From the NCBI RefSeq assembly GCF_900156815.1, contig NZ_FTOT01000006.1, positions 186,001 through 250,000 of the forward strand: 64,000 nucleotides of DNA, read 5' to 3'. A model generated the notes under the pieces. It ran no database searches. It was not told the origin of the DNA and saw only the letters and a program-made list of their open reading frames with translations. Origin of the DNA: Gemmobacter megaterium. Its GTDB lineage: Bacteria; Pseudomonadota; Alphaproteobacteria; Rhodobacterales; Rhodobacteraceae. The stretch's first letter is position 1; each line of letters begins with the position of its first letter. Below, piece after piece: positions 52,874 to 62,174 of this stretch. Both the position numbers and the translations under genes were made by a program.

Positions 52874-54163
52874 ATGGAAACGGATCGGGGTTGGCACTTG
52901 AATAGCGATGATCGGACGATAGCGGATTTGGGCGGTCTCTTGGCCGCCTCTGGCGAAGAGTGCCTGTTCATCGTTCTGGCGCTGGACAATCTGGACCATC
53001 TGGAAATCGTGGCCCCCGTTGGCGTGCCGGCCCGGTTGCGGGATCTTGTCGGGGCGTGCATCGTCGCGGAATGTCCGGCCGGTACCGTGTTGGCCCGTCG
53101 TGAGGGGCGGCAGTTCGTCATCATGTTGCCGGGGGTTGATGCGTCGGGGGCCGTGCGGCTGGCGGACCGCCTGATCCGCGCCGTCCCCCGGTGCCGCATC
53201 GAGGCCGGTGGGCGCCATCATGCCGTGACCGCCCGGATTGCGACTGTGTCCACCGCGCTTGCCTGCCCGAGAACGCCGGAACGTGTGCTGCAACTGGCCG
53301 ATGCGGCGGCGGTTCTGGCGCGTAGCCGGGTCAGCGGGCCGGGCACCGTGTTCCTTAAGGGGGATACCGCCCTTGCAGCGGTCGAGCTTGCCGCCCGTCA
53401 TCTGCTGGATCTGCCTGCCGCCTTGGAACAGGGGCGCATCCACCTGTGCGCCCAAGAGATCGTCAGCCTGGATCCAGAGCCGGGAGGCGCCCGTGAGTAC
53501 GAAGTTCTCATGCAGCTTGTCGACGAGGACGGCCGCTTGCACGCCCCCGGATCCTTTATCGACGGAGCCGAAAAAAGCGGGTTGATCGAGCTTCTTGACC
53601 GCAGCGTCATCAGCACGGCCCTGTTGGGCCATGCCGACATCTTGCAGCGCGCGCGCAACGTTCGGCTGTCGCTGAACCTTTCGGGGCGGTCGATCAGCAG
53701 CCCTGATCTGTGGCCCTTCCTGCAAGATGTCATCGGCCGGTCAGGCGTCGCGCCTGCCCGGATCCAGTTTGAGATCACCGAGACGGCGGCCATTCTGGAT
53801 TTGCCGGTCGCACAACAGACGGTGCGCTCCATGCGTGCCGCGGGCTGCCGCGTTGCCCTGGATGATTTCGGTGCGGGCTTGTCGGGATTCGCCTATCTGA
53901 ACAGCTTCGAGCTGGACGGGATCAAGATCGACGGGGCGCTGATCCAGAAACTTACCGACCCGGAATCGGTTGAAACCGCTGTCGTTTCGACCCTGATCGC
54001 CCTAGGGCGGCGGCTGGGGCTGGAGGTCGTGGCCGAACATGTCAGCACCGAGCCTGCGCTGGATGTGCTGCGCGCCATGGGTGTGGGAAAAGTGCAAGGT
54101 TTTCTGCTGGGTTGTCCGAAAAATCTGCGGCAGGTCTTGGACGCTGGCGCAAACTCCGTTTAA
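52874..54163 (+). CDS. EAL-domain c-di-GMP phosphodiesterase with degenerate GGDEF
   Basis: This 429-residue cytoplasmic protein has an N-terminal degenerate GGDEF-like domain (about 15-165; no GGDEF motif, LARREGRQFVIML in its place) and a C-terminal EAL domain (about 175-420). The signature is EVL instead of EAL, but the catalytic set is kept: Glu in YEVLMQL, Asn in SLNLSGRSI, Glu in FEITETAA, Asp-Asp in ALDDFGAGLSG, Lys in GIKIDG, Glu in VVAEHV and Gln in KVQGFLLG. It is therefore probably an active phosphodiesterase that breaks c-di-GMP to pGpG. It lies 62 bp upstream of bcsN on the same strand, so it would lower the signal that activates BcsA. Confidence 0.88.
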   Translation: METDRGWHLNSDDRTIADLGGLLAASGEECLFIVLALDNLDHLEIVAPVGVPARLRDLVGACIVAECPAGTVLARREGRQFVIMLPGVDASGAVRLADRLIRAVPRCRIEAGGRHHAVTARIATVSTALACPRTPERVLQLADAAAVLARSRVSGPGTVFLKGDTALAAVELAARHLLDLPAALEQGRIHLCAQEIVSLDPEPGGAREYEVLMQLVDEDGRLHAPGSFIDGAEKSGLIELLDRSVISTALLGHADILQRARNVRLSLNLSGRSISSPDLWPFLQDVIGRSGVAPARIQFEITETAAILDLPVAQQTVRSMRAAGCRVALDDFGAGLSGFAYLNSFELDGIKIDGALIQKLTDPESVETAVVSTLIALGRRLGLEVVAEHVSTEPALDVLRAMGVGKVQGFLLGCPKNLRQVLDAGANSV

Positions 54164-54225
54164 GGTGAAGGCTGGGGTTGGCTACAACCTTGGCAAGAAC
54201 CATGGGATGCGGCACGCGATTGGCC

Positions 54226-54897
54226 ATGACAGGACTGTTCCGGTATTGGTCGGCACCGTTGCGTGCGGCCATGGCGACTGCGGCGCTATGGGCGGCGGCG
54301 GGCTGCGCCTATGTGCAACCGTCCAACATGCCGCTGACCCGTCAGCAAGCCGAGGAGCTTACGCCGCTGGTGCCGGTTCCGGCCTCGCGTGCCTGGATCA
54401 GCCCCGACGGACTGCAACTGGTCTTTCACCGTGATCTGCCGGGCGGCGCCGAACAGCGGGTGTTGCTGGCCAACCATACGCCCGTAGCGGGTGATAACCA
54501 GATGGTTCTGCGCATCCGCCAAACCTATGGCGAAGCCGGTCGATTGCGGTTCGAGGATTTCGTGCACCGGATCGGCGGCCTGCCTGCGCCGTTCGAGGCG
54601 TTTTCTCCCGGCGCCTTTATCGACGGCGAGGATGATCTTGGCCCGTATTCCTGGGCGGAAGAGCGCGTTGGGGCGGACATCATCTGCGTTCTCGCGATTC
54701 GGCGTCTGGCGACGGGGCGGCGGCATCTGCCCGCACAGGCCGATGCGATGGACATCCTGTTGCGCAATTGTGTCGTGGGATCGGCGGAACAGGCGTTGAG
54801 GCCCATTCTGGCGCCCTCGGTCATGGGCAGCCCGCAGGGCACGGCATCTGCGGGGCAATCCCGGATGTTGTCCGCATTGGCGGGGCCATCGCAATGA
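54226..54897 (+). CDS. bcsN: Cellulose biosynthesis protein BcsN (lipoprotein)
   Basis: This 223-residue protein has an N-terminal hydrophobic stretch and a lipobox (AAGC, Cys in GCAYVQPS), so it is a periplasm-facing lipoprotein. The segment EQRVLLANHTPVAGDNQMVL matches the conserved BcsN core, and the location directly before bcsA fits the alphaproteobacterial bcsN-bcsA order. Its role in cellulose production is not known. The start is uncertain: ATG at 54226 is used, with ATG at 54202 or TTG at 54178 as alternatives. No strong ribosome site is seen for any. Confidence 0.65.
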   Translation: MTGLFRYWSAPLRAAMATAALWAAAGCAYVQPSNMPLTRQQAEELTPLVPVPASRAWISPDGLQLVFHRDLPGGAEQRVLLANHTPVAGDNQMVLRIRQTYGEAGRLRFEDFVHRIGGLPAPFEAFSPGAFIDGEDDLGPYSWAEERVGADIICVLAIRRLATGRRHLPAQADAMDILLRNCVVGSAEQALRPILAPSVMGSPQGTASAGQSRMLSALAGPSQ

Positions 54898-54940
54898 GGC
54901 CCGGCCGACAACGCCCCGCCCGCCATGAAGGAGCCTCTGC

Positions 54941-57268
54941 ATGAGCGGTTCCAGAAGGTGGCCGGTGATGTTCGTGGGGCTGTGGCTGGTGATGCTGGTG
55001 CCCATCGTGGTGCTCAGTTCGGCGCCGGCGTCCAACGCGGCGCAGGTCGTGCTGTCCCTTGCCGCGCTGGTGATCATCGCGCTGATGAAGCCCTTTGCCC
55101 GCCACATCGTCGCGCGCAGCGTCCTGCTGGGCGTGGCGAGCGTCATCGTGCTGCGCTATTGGTTCTGGCGTCTGACGGCAACGCTGCCGGATGCCGGGCT
55201 GAACGCGTCATTCATCTTTGCCGTGCTGCTGTTTGTCGTCGAAACCTATTCGATCCTCGTGTTCTTCCTGAACACGGTGATTTCCGCCGACCCTGTCGAC
55301 AGGGGCCTGCCGCCGCGGGTGGAATTGGACCAGTTGCCGACCGTCGATATTCTGGTGCCGTCCTACAACGAGCCGGTGGAGATGCTGTCGATCACGTTGT
55401 CGGCGGCCAAGAACATGATCTATCCGGCCAAATTGCGGACGGTCGTGCTGTGCGACGATGGCGGCACTGACCAGCGCTGCAATTCGCCCAACGAGGAGCT
55501 GGCCCGTGCTTCGCGCGAACGGCGGGCCCAGTTGCAGGCGCTGTGCCAGGAGCTGGGGGTGGTCTATTCCACCCGCGCCCGCAACGAACATGCCAAGGCC
55601 GGCAACATGAGCGCGGCGCTGGAGCGTCTGAACGGCGAACTGGTGGTGGTGTTCGACGCCGACCACGTGCCCAGCCGTGACTTTCTGGCGCGCACGGTGG
55701 GCTATTTCGTGCAGGATCCCCAGTTGTTCCTGGTGCAGACCCCGCATTTCTTCATCAACCAGGACCCGATCGAGCGGAACCTGGGCCTGGCCTGCCCGCC
55801 CGAGAACGAGATGTTCTATGGCATGATCCACCGTGGGCTGGACCGTTGGGGCGGGGCGTTCTTTTGCGGATCGGCGGCTGTCCTGCGGCGCAAGGCGCTG
55901 GACAGTGTGGGCGGGTTTTCCGGCGAAACGATCACCGAAGATGCCGAGACCGCATTGGACATCCATTCCAAGGGCTGGCGCAGCATCTATCTGAACCGCG
56001 CCATGATCGCAGGCTTGCAACCCGAGACCTTCGCCTCGTTCATCCAGCAGCGGGGCCGCTGGGCCGCTGGCATGATGCAGATGTTCATGCTCAAGAACCC
56101 GCTGTTCCGTCCCGGACTGAAGCCCTTGCAGCGGCTGTGCTACCTGAACTCGATGAGTTTCTGGTTCTTTCCGCTGATCCGGCTGATCTTCCTGCTGGCG
56201 CCGCTGACCTATCTGTTCTTCGGGGTCGAGATTTTCGTGACCACGATCCAGGATGCCATGGCCTATACGCTGGGGTACATGGCGGTCAGCCTCATGGTGC
56301 AGAACGCGATTTTCGGCAAATACCGATGGCCGTTGATTTCAGAGATCTACGAAACCGCGCAGGCGCCCTATCTGGGGATGGCGATCATCCGCACGGTCCT
56401 GCGACCACGCGGCGCCAAGTTCAATGTGACGGCCAAGGACGAGACGCTGGAGGCCGATTATATCTCGCCGATCTTCATGCCGTTGTTCGTGCTGTTCCTG
56501 CTGATGCTGCTGGGTGTGGTCGTCCTGGGCGCGCGCTGGCTGGCCTTTCCGGGGGATCGCAGCGTGCTGTCCGTGGTGGGTGTCTGGGCGATCATCAATT
56601 TTCTTCTGGTGTCGCTGTCGTTGCGCGCCGTTTCGGAAAAACAGCAACGCCGCACCTCGCCCCGCATAGAGATGCGCGAACCGGCGCTGGTGGGCTGGTC
56701 CGGTCTTGAGGGTACGCTGGATGCCGAGGTTCTGGATGCCTCCACCAGTGGCGCGCGGGTTCGTCTGCTGGATTCGCCACGCCTGCGTGATCTCCAGGGT
56801 GTGCGGGAGGGTGACGAGATCGTGGTCCGCCCGCGGTTTCCCGATGCGCCGCATCTGGAGCGCGACGTGCGCGCCGTGGTGCGTGGAAAAATGACAACCA
56901 GTGGCGAAGGCAACGTTCTGGGCCTGATGTTCGTGGCCGACCAGCCGATGGATGTGCGCGAGGCGGTGGCCTATCTGATCTTCGGGTCGAGCGAGAACTG
57001 GCTCGCCGTGCGCCAGCGCGGGTTGCGGGGCAAGGGGCTGGTTGCGGGCCTGTTGTACGTGCTTTGGCTGGTCCTGGCATCCTTTCCCAAGACCATTGCC
57101 GATCTGCTGCGCGAACCGGGCCGGCGGCGGCAGGCCGCGGTGACAGAGCGGCTGGAGCGAAAACCTGCCCATCTTGTGGCCTTTGGCGCGGATTTCGACA
57201 CACCGGAGTACCGGCAGGACTCGCGTCTGGCGCCGGGCACCCTGATCGGGATCGGGGAGCGGCCATGA
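54941..57268 (+). CDS. bcsA: Cellulose synthase catalytic subunit BcsA (UDP-forming, PilZ-regulated)
   Basis: BcsA polymerises UDP-glucose and extrudes cellulose through the inner membrane. The 775-residue protein has eight or so membrane helices and the GT2 motifs: LCDDGGTD, FDADHVPS (D-x-D), FFCGSAAVLRR, ITEDAETALD and the Q-x-x-R-W region QQRGRWAAGM. The C-terminal PilZ domain (about 560-670) has the c-di-GMP motif RRTSPR (RxxxR) and DASTSG (DxSxxG), with its arginine loop. This is like the structurally known Rhodobacter sphaeroides enzyme. A GAAGGAG site lies 8 bp before the ATG. Its stop overlaps the bcsB start. Confidence 0.97.
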   Translation: MSGSRRWPVMFVGLWLVMLVPIVVLSSAPASNAAQVVLSLAALVIIALMKPFARHIVARSVLLGVASVIVLRYWFWRLTATLPDAGLNASFIFAVLLFVVETYSILVFFLNTVISADPVDRGLPPRVELDQLPTVDILVPSYNEPVEMLSITLSAAKNMIYPAKLRTVVLCDDGGTDQRCNSPNEELARASRERRAQLQALCQELGVVYSTRARNEHAKAGNMSAALERLNGELVVVFDADHVPSRDFLARTVGYFVQDPQLFLVQTPHFFINQDPIERNLGLACPPENEMFYGMIHRGLDRWGGAFFCGSAAVLRRKALDSVGGFSGETITEDAETALDIHSKGWRSIYLNRAMIAGLQPETFASFIQQRGRWAAGMMQMFMLKNPLFRPGLKPLQRLCYLNSMSFWFFPLIRLIFLLAPLTYLFFGVEIFVTTIQDAMAYTLGYMAVSLMVQNAIFGKYRWPLISEIYETAQAPYLGMAIIRTVLRPRGAKFNVTAKDETLEADYISPIFMPLFVLFLLMLLGVVVLGARWLAFPGDRSVLSVVGVWAIINFLLVSLSLRAVSEKQQRRTSPRIEMREPALVGWSGLEGTLDAEVLDASTSGARVRLLDSPRLRDLQGVREGDEIVVRPRFPDAPHLERDVRAVVRGKMTTSGEGNVLGLMFVADQPMDVREAVAYLIFGSSENWLAVRQRGLRGKGLVAGLLYVLWLVLASFPKTIADLLREPGRRRQAAVTERLERKPAHLVAFGADFDTPEYRQDSRLAPGTLIGIGERP

Positions 57269-59583
57269 AGAGCTGGCTGATCTGGCCGATGGTCGTGGCG
57301 GTGCTGTCAGGTGCCGCCATGGCTCAGGACGCCGGGGGCGGTGGCGATATCGTGCTGCCCGACATTGCACCGGCCCAGGACGACTCCGGCGTTGCCGTCC
57401 CGGATGTTCTGCCTGCGCCTGCCATGCCCCGCGCGCCAGCGACGGCGAGCCCGGAGCCCCTGCCGCCCCCCGACCGTGATCGCGCACCGGAGACGGCCCC
57501 GCAGGCCGGTGAGGCGCAATGGATCATGCCGCTTGCCCCGGCACAGGCCAATCTGCCGCGCGCGGTTCAGGTCGGCGCCTCGCTGCCGTCTCCGGGGATC
57601 CTGCGATTGACAGGCGAAACAGTGAGCGCACAGTTGCGGATGGTTCTGCCGCAAGGTGCGCCGCCTGAAATGCTGGTGCTGACGCTGCAATCCAGCGTCA
57701 ACATCTTGCCCGATACGGCCCGGCTGCGCCTGTCCGTCAACGGCGGGGCGCCCATCGACGTGCCATTGCAGAATCTGCGCGGTTTCGGTGCGGTGGACGT
57801 GCAGGCCCCTGGCCTGATCGCGGGCGAAAACTGGCTGGATCTGTCGGTCGCCCAGCCGCACCGCATCTTCTGTGGTCCCGAAGCCAGTTTCGGCGTCTGG
57901 ACCGAAATAGACCTGCACCAGAGCGGTGTGGCTCTGGCGCCCTCGGCCATTCAGCCGGGGCCCGAAGGCTTTGCGGTTGCTGTGCAGGCGCAGGCCCTGC
58001 GCGACGGGGGGGTTGATCTTTTGGCCGATCCAGCCACCCCGCCCGCCGTGCTGCGCGCGGTTGCCGCGACGCTGGCGGATGCGCTGGGGGGCACTGCCCC
58101 TGTCTCGGTGCGCTCGTTCTATCTTGCCCGCCCGTCGGCCCTGGCGGCGGTGGCGGTGATACAGTCGGATGCGCCGCGCGTGTCGTTCCGGCGCGGTGCC
58201 AGCGGCACCTTGGTGATGCAGGTGGAATACACGGCGGATGCCGTGCCCAATCTGACAGGGCTTCTGCCAGCGGCACCGGCGATGGCGCCGCGTCCGCTGG
58301 CATTGTTGCAGGCGGGGCAGGCCACGCGCCTTGCCGACCTCGCGCAGGGCGACATCATCGGGAACACGCATTATTTCCGGGCGGACCTGCCGTTCCGCCT
58401 GGCGGATGACTGGTTGCTGCTGGCCAACCAGAAGGGCCTGCTGCAACTGCGGTATGGCTTTGCAGAGGGGTTGCCGCAAGGCGCGATCCTGCTGGTCAAG
58501 GTCAACGGCACCACCGTGCGCCTGCTGCCGCTCGACCGCGACGGGGGGCGGGTTCTTCCGCCGCTGGACATCGGCTTTCCGACCAATCTTTTGCACCCCG
58601 GACCGAATGCTCTCAGCTTCGAGATGATTGTTCCGGGCGACCCGCCCGATATGGCATGTGCGCCGCGCCGCGCCGATATGTTGGCAATCCTGGCGGACAG
58701 CACGCTGTTCGTGCCCGCGTCACCCCGGATGCAAGAGGCCGGGGCCGCCGTGGCCTTGCGCAACCTGACACGCGAGGGCGTCGGCGTGGCAACTGACGCC
58801 ACGGACCCGGCTGCGGCCGAGGCGGCGGGGATCGTGCTGTCCGCGATGCTGGCGCCGGTGCCGAACGGAAACGGGCAGTCCCGGCTGACGATCGTGACAT
58901 TGCAGGATGCCGCCCTGGTGCCGCTTGCGGGACTTGGGCTTGCGGCAAGCCACCTGCGCGATGTCCTGTTCGAGGGTCCGGCCATCGCATTCGCAGACTC
59001 TGCGGCACCTGGGTCGCCAGCGTCCCCCGCGTTCCGGCTGATCGAGGAAGAGGCCGCGACAGCCGCGCCCGTCATGGCGCCCAGCCTTCCTCAGCAGGTC
59101 TGGTCCGGCCTGCGCGATGTGTTCACCTCCACCGGCTGGTTCGCACGTCAGTATGATGCGCTGGTTGCAGCCGCCTTGCCGGGATCGGAACAACCGCTTG
59201 CGGCATGGTTGGCGGCGCGCAGCGGCAAGGCGCTGTTGTTGCAGCCAGATGCCGCGGCCCCTGGCGATCTATGGCTGGTCCTGGCGCCGGATGCCGATAC
59301 GCCGCAGGTCGCAAAGGCGATCGAGGATCTGCGCATCAGCGGCCTGGCGACGGGCGAGGCCGCGTTGCTGGACGACGATGCGGAGTGGCAGATCTGGTCC
59401 GCCGGTCGGATGCCCGAGTTGCTGGAGCCTTTGGGGCCTGACAACATTCGCGCTGTGATCGGCAATTATGCCTCCTGGTCGCCGCTGGCGTTCATGCTGG
59501 CCCTGTTGGGGCTGGCGCTGCTGTCTACCTTGCCGGTGATGCTGTATCTTGTGCTGACGCGCCGCAGGGGAGGAGCACGATGA
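57265..59583 (+). CDS. bcsB: Cellulose synthase periplasmic subunit BcsB
   Basis: This 772-residue protein has a signal peptide (1-20), a Pro-rich linker (about 40-90), carbohydrate-binding-like and flavodoxin-like repeats of the family (FGVWTEIDLHQSGVALAP, PLDIGFPTNLLHPGPNALSF, DMACAPRRADM), and one C-terminal membrane helix (about 740-765) that pairs with BcsA. It guides the nascent glucan through the periplasm and is essential for BcsA activity. GGGGAG and the ATGA overlap with bcsA fix the start at 57265. Confidence 0.95.
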   Translation: MKSWLIWPMVVAVLSGAAMAQDAGGGGDIVLPDIAPAQDDSGVAVPDVLPAPAMPRAPATASPEPLPPPDRDRAPETAPQAGEAQWIMPLAPAQANLPRAVQVGASLPSPGILRLTGETVSAQLRMVLPQGAPPEMLVLTLQSSVNILPDTARLRLSVNGGAPIDVPLQNLRGFGAVDVQAPGLIAGENWLDLSVAQPHRIFCGPEASFGVWTEIDLHQSGVALAPSAIQPGPEGFAVAVQAQALRDGGVDLLADPATPPAVLRAVAATLADALGGTAPVSVRSFYLARPSALAAVAVIQSDAPRVSFRRGASGTLVMQVEYTADAVPNLTGLLPAAPAMAPRPLALLQAGQATRLADLAQGDIIGNTHYFRADLPFRLADDWLLLANQKGLLQLRYGFAEGLPQGAILLVKVNGTTVRLLPLDRDGGRVLPPLDIGFPTNLLHPGPNALSFEMIVPGDPPDMACAPRRADMLAILADSTLFVPASPRMQEAGAAVALRNLTREGVGVATDATDPAAAEAAGIVLSAMLAPVPNGNGQSRLTIVTLQDAALVPLAGLGLAASHLRDVLFEGPAIAFADSAAPGSPASPAFRLIEEEAATAAPVMAPSLPQQVWSGLRDVFTSTGWFARQYDALVAAALPGSEQPLAAWLAARSGKALLLQPDAAAPGDLWLVLAPDADTPQVAKAIEDLRISGLATGEAALLDDDAEWQIWSAGRMPELLEPLGPDNIRAVIGNYASWSPLAFMLALLGLALLSTLPVMLYLVLTRRRGGAR

Positions 59584-60647
59584 AGCGCCGGACCTTTCTT
59601 GGTGGCCTTGTGGCCACCCCGATGATGATTGGCCCCGCCGGCGCCGCCTCCGCCACCTTTGCCGAGGATCATCCCCTGCAAGCAAGCTGGCGCGCCTGGA
59701 AACGGGTGTGCCTGTCGCCCGAAGGGCGTGTGATCGACGGGTTTCAGGGCGGCGCCAGTCATTCCGAGGGGCAAGGGTATGGGCTGACGCTTGCTGCGCA
59801 TTTCGGTGACATTCAGGCCGCGAACAGCATCATTGCCTGGACCGAGGCAAATCTGGCGGTTCGCGGGGACTCTTTGCTGGCCTGGCTTTGGCGCCCGGAC
59901 AGCCAGCCGCGTGTCGTTGACCGCAACAATGCCAGCGATGGCGACCTGTTCTATGCCTGGGGTCTGGTGATGCTGGCCCGTGGGCGCAACCGACCCGAAT
60001 TGCTGGAGCGCGCGCGCCAGATCGCCGCCGATCTGTTGCGCCATTGCCGGGTGCGGAATCCGTCGGGGCAGGGCTGGCTGCTGCTGCCGGGGGCGTCAGG
60101 CTTTTTGCGGGAGGGGGGCGGGGTGGTGATCAACCCGTCCTACATCATGCCGCGCGCGATCGAGGAGGTGGCGGCAGCCACCCGGCTGCCCGATCTTGCG
60201 GAAATGGCCGAGGATGGGCGCCGTTTGTGGGCAGATCTTGCGGCGCGTGGCCCGGTGCCTGACTGGGTCCTGGCCACCGCTTCGGGCTATGGCCCGCCGC
60301 CGCAGGGCTTTTCCCCGCGCTTTGGCTACGAGGCGATCCGCGTCCCGCTGTTTGCCGTCTGGTCCGGCGAGGCGACGAGCCCTGCCTTGCGCAGCTATGT
60401 CGCGGCCATTGCCAGTGCGGGGGGCGACGCTGTGACCGTCTATGACCCGGTGACGAAAACAGTGGTCGAACGCAGTGCCCATGCAGGCTATGCTGCCGTT
60501 GCGGCCCTGGCCGGATGTGTGGCTTTGGGCGGGGCTGGTTCGCAGATGCCGGTTTTTGCCGATACCCAACCCTATTATCCGGCGACGCTGCACTTGATGG
60601 CGCTGGTTGCCCAGGCTCAGGTCTTTCCGCGATGTGTACCCATATGA
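59580..60647 (+). CDS. bcsZ: Endo-1,4-beta-glucanase BcsZ (GH8)
   Basis: This 355-residue GH8 endoglucanase trims cellulose in the periplasm and is needed for normal cellulose output. It has a twin-arginine-like leader (MKRRTFLGGL), unusual in that most BcsZ proteins use plain Sec signals. The general acid Glu63 lies in ASHSEGQGYGL and the catalytic Asp in RNNASDGDLFYAWGL (Asp120/122). Aromatic residues that line the glucan cleft follow (FGDIQAANSII, NPSYIMPRA). ATG at 59580 overlaps the bcsB stop (ATGA). Confidence 0.93.
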   Translation: MKRRTFLGGLVATPMMIGPAGAASATFAEDHPLQASWRAWKRVCLSPEGRVIDGFQGGASHSEGQGYGLTLAAHFGDIQAANSIIAWTEANLAVRGDSLLAWLWRPDSQPRVVDRNNASDGDLFYAWGLVMLARGRNRPELLERARQIAADLLRHCRVRNPSGQGWLLLPGASGFLREGGGVVINPSYIMPRAIEEVAAATRLPDLAEMAEDGRRLWADLAARGPVPDWVLATASGYGPPPQGFSPRFGYEAIRVPLFAVWSGEATSPALRSYVAAIASAGGDAVTVYDPVTKTVVERSAHAGYAAVAALAGCVALGGAGSQMPVFADTQPYYPATLHLMALVAQAQVFPRCVPI

Positions 60648-61993
60648 ACCGTCTCGCCACCCTTCTGGCCCTGTGCCTTGCCCTGACGCCCCCGGTGTTT
60701 GCCCAGGAGGCGCCACAGCAGGACGAGCTGCTCGCGCTGAATTTTTACATCGCCCAGAAGGATGCAACGGCGATCAACGCCGAATTGCGGCGGTTGCAAC
60801 TGAAATATCCGGGCTGGACCCCGCCGCGCGACCTGTCCCGGCTAAATGGCGCCGGACCGTCGGCCGAGATCGACCAGATCTATGCGCGGATCGCCGCAGG
60901 CTCCTTTGCCGATGCGCGGGCCTTGATCGCATCGACGCAGGCCGAATACCCGGACTGGACCCCGCCAGAGGACATGTTGGCGTTGCTCAACACGTCGGAA
61001 GGGCAACAGGCGTTGGATCGCGCGCTTGCCGATGGCCAGCTCGATCAGGCATTGCGCATTGCATCGGGCACCGCAGGGTTGCTGCGGTGCGATCGCGTGA
61101 ACAATGCCTGGCGCATTGCCGAATTGCAGGACAAGGCAGGGCGCCAGGCTGCGGCGCTGACCACCTACCGCGCCATCCTGTCGGCCTGCACCGAATTCGA
61201 GTCCATCTCTGCGACATTGGAAAAGGCTGATACGGTTGCCGATGCCGAGGCGCTGAAGGAGTTGTTCGCCCAGAGCAGAACGCGATTTCCCGCCCGTGCG
61301 TCGGATCTGACCGAACTGGAGGCCCGACTTCTGGCCGGGCGTGGCGATGTTGCGGTGCCCGAAGCTGCCGCCAACCCGGTTCGGCCAGAGCCAAGGCCCC
61401 GGCCTGCGGCCACAGCGGCGGCACCGTCAGCGGCCGCGACAGGCGGTGCTGGAGGAGGCTCGGCGGCAGCCGCGGCCCGGTCGGGCGATTGGGCCCGTTG
61501 CCTTGCGCTGACCAATGGCGCGCGCGCTGCGGGTGCCCTCTACGAACGCGCCTGGTGTGCCTACAACATGGACCGCACGATGGAGGCGGTTTCCGCCTTT
61601 CAGTCCGCCCTGGCTGCGGGGTTGGATGCCGACCGCACGCGGGACGCGCGCTATGGTCTTGCCCTGGCCTATCTGAAGCTTCAGATGCCGGATAATGCTG
61701 CGTCTATCGCGGTTGCCACCAATTTCACCCGCAGCCAGCGGGTGGACATCGAACGTCAGATTCTCGACCAGCGCGGAGTTGCCGCCTATAGCCGCAAGGA
61801 ATATCGCAAGGCGATCGAGTACTTCGACGCAATCGAGACGATCGCGGGCGGTCTTCGGCGCGATCTGGCAATTCTGCGCGCCTACGCCTATCTCAACAGT
61901 GGAAACCGGGATGCCGCGCGACGTCAGTTCGAAAAGATCAACAACCAGTTGTCAACCGATGCCAGCCGTGCAGGACTTGCCGTAACCGAGTGA
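60644..61993 (+). CDS. Exported TPR-like protein of the cellulose operon
   Basis: This 449-residue protein has a signal peptide (1-20) and helix-turn-helix repeats in two blocks (about 25-235 and 285-440), with a repeated motif LKYPGWTPPRDL/EYPDWTPPEDM near residues 50-110. An Ala/Pro/Gly-rich linker (about 240-285) separates the blocks. It is coupled to bcsZ by an ATGA overlap. It resembles the TPR part of BcsC but has no outer-membrane barrel. It may act as the periplasmic scaffold that passes cellulose or cellulose-modifying enzymes onwards. No start ambiguity: ATG at 60644. Confidence 0.85.
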   Translation: MNRLATLLALCLALTPPVFAQEAPQQDELLALNFYIAQKDATAINAELRRLQLKYPGWTPPRDLSRLNGAGPSAEIDQIYARIAAGSFADARALIASTQAEYPDWTPPEDMLALLNTSEGQQALDRALADGQLDQALRIASGTAGLLRCDRVNNAWRIAELQDKAGRQAAALTTYRAILSACTEFESISATLEKADTVADAEALKELFAQSRTRFPARASDLTELEARLLAGRGDVAVPEAAANPVRPEPRPRPAATAAAPSAAATGGAGGGSAAAAARSGDWARCLALTNGARAAGALYERAWCAYNMDRTMEAVSAFQSALAAGLDADRTRDARYGLALAYLKLQMPDNAASIAVATNFTRSQRVDIERQILDQRGVAAYSRKEYRKAIEYFDAIETIAGGLRRDLAILRAYAYLNSGNRDAARRQFEKINNQLSTDASRAGLAVTE

Positions 61994-62174
61994 CAATCAG
62001 GCGCCGATGAACACATATCGGGTTTGGAATGGGTGAATTGGTGGCGGGGTGGTCTGCTGCTGTCGCAAAATTGACTGCAATGGTGGCCGGGAACCAAGTT
62101 TTCGCCGTGACTGCCCTAAGATTTGCACAATTTTAGCTATACTTTGGGATGAGGCATAAAGAAGGGGCGGGCAG

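Noticed and set aside
57307-58596. A 429-codon minus-strand frame inside bcsB
   Set aside because: Antisense shadow; BcsB is fully accounted for on the plus strand.
62138-62143. TATACT as the -10 of the GGDEF gene
   Set aside because: No acceptable -35 at 16-18 bp upstream was found.
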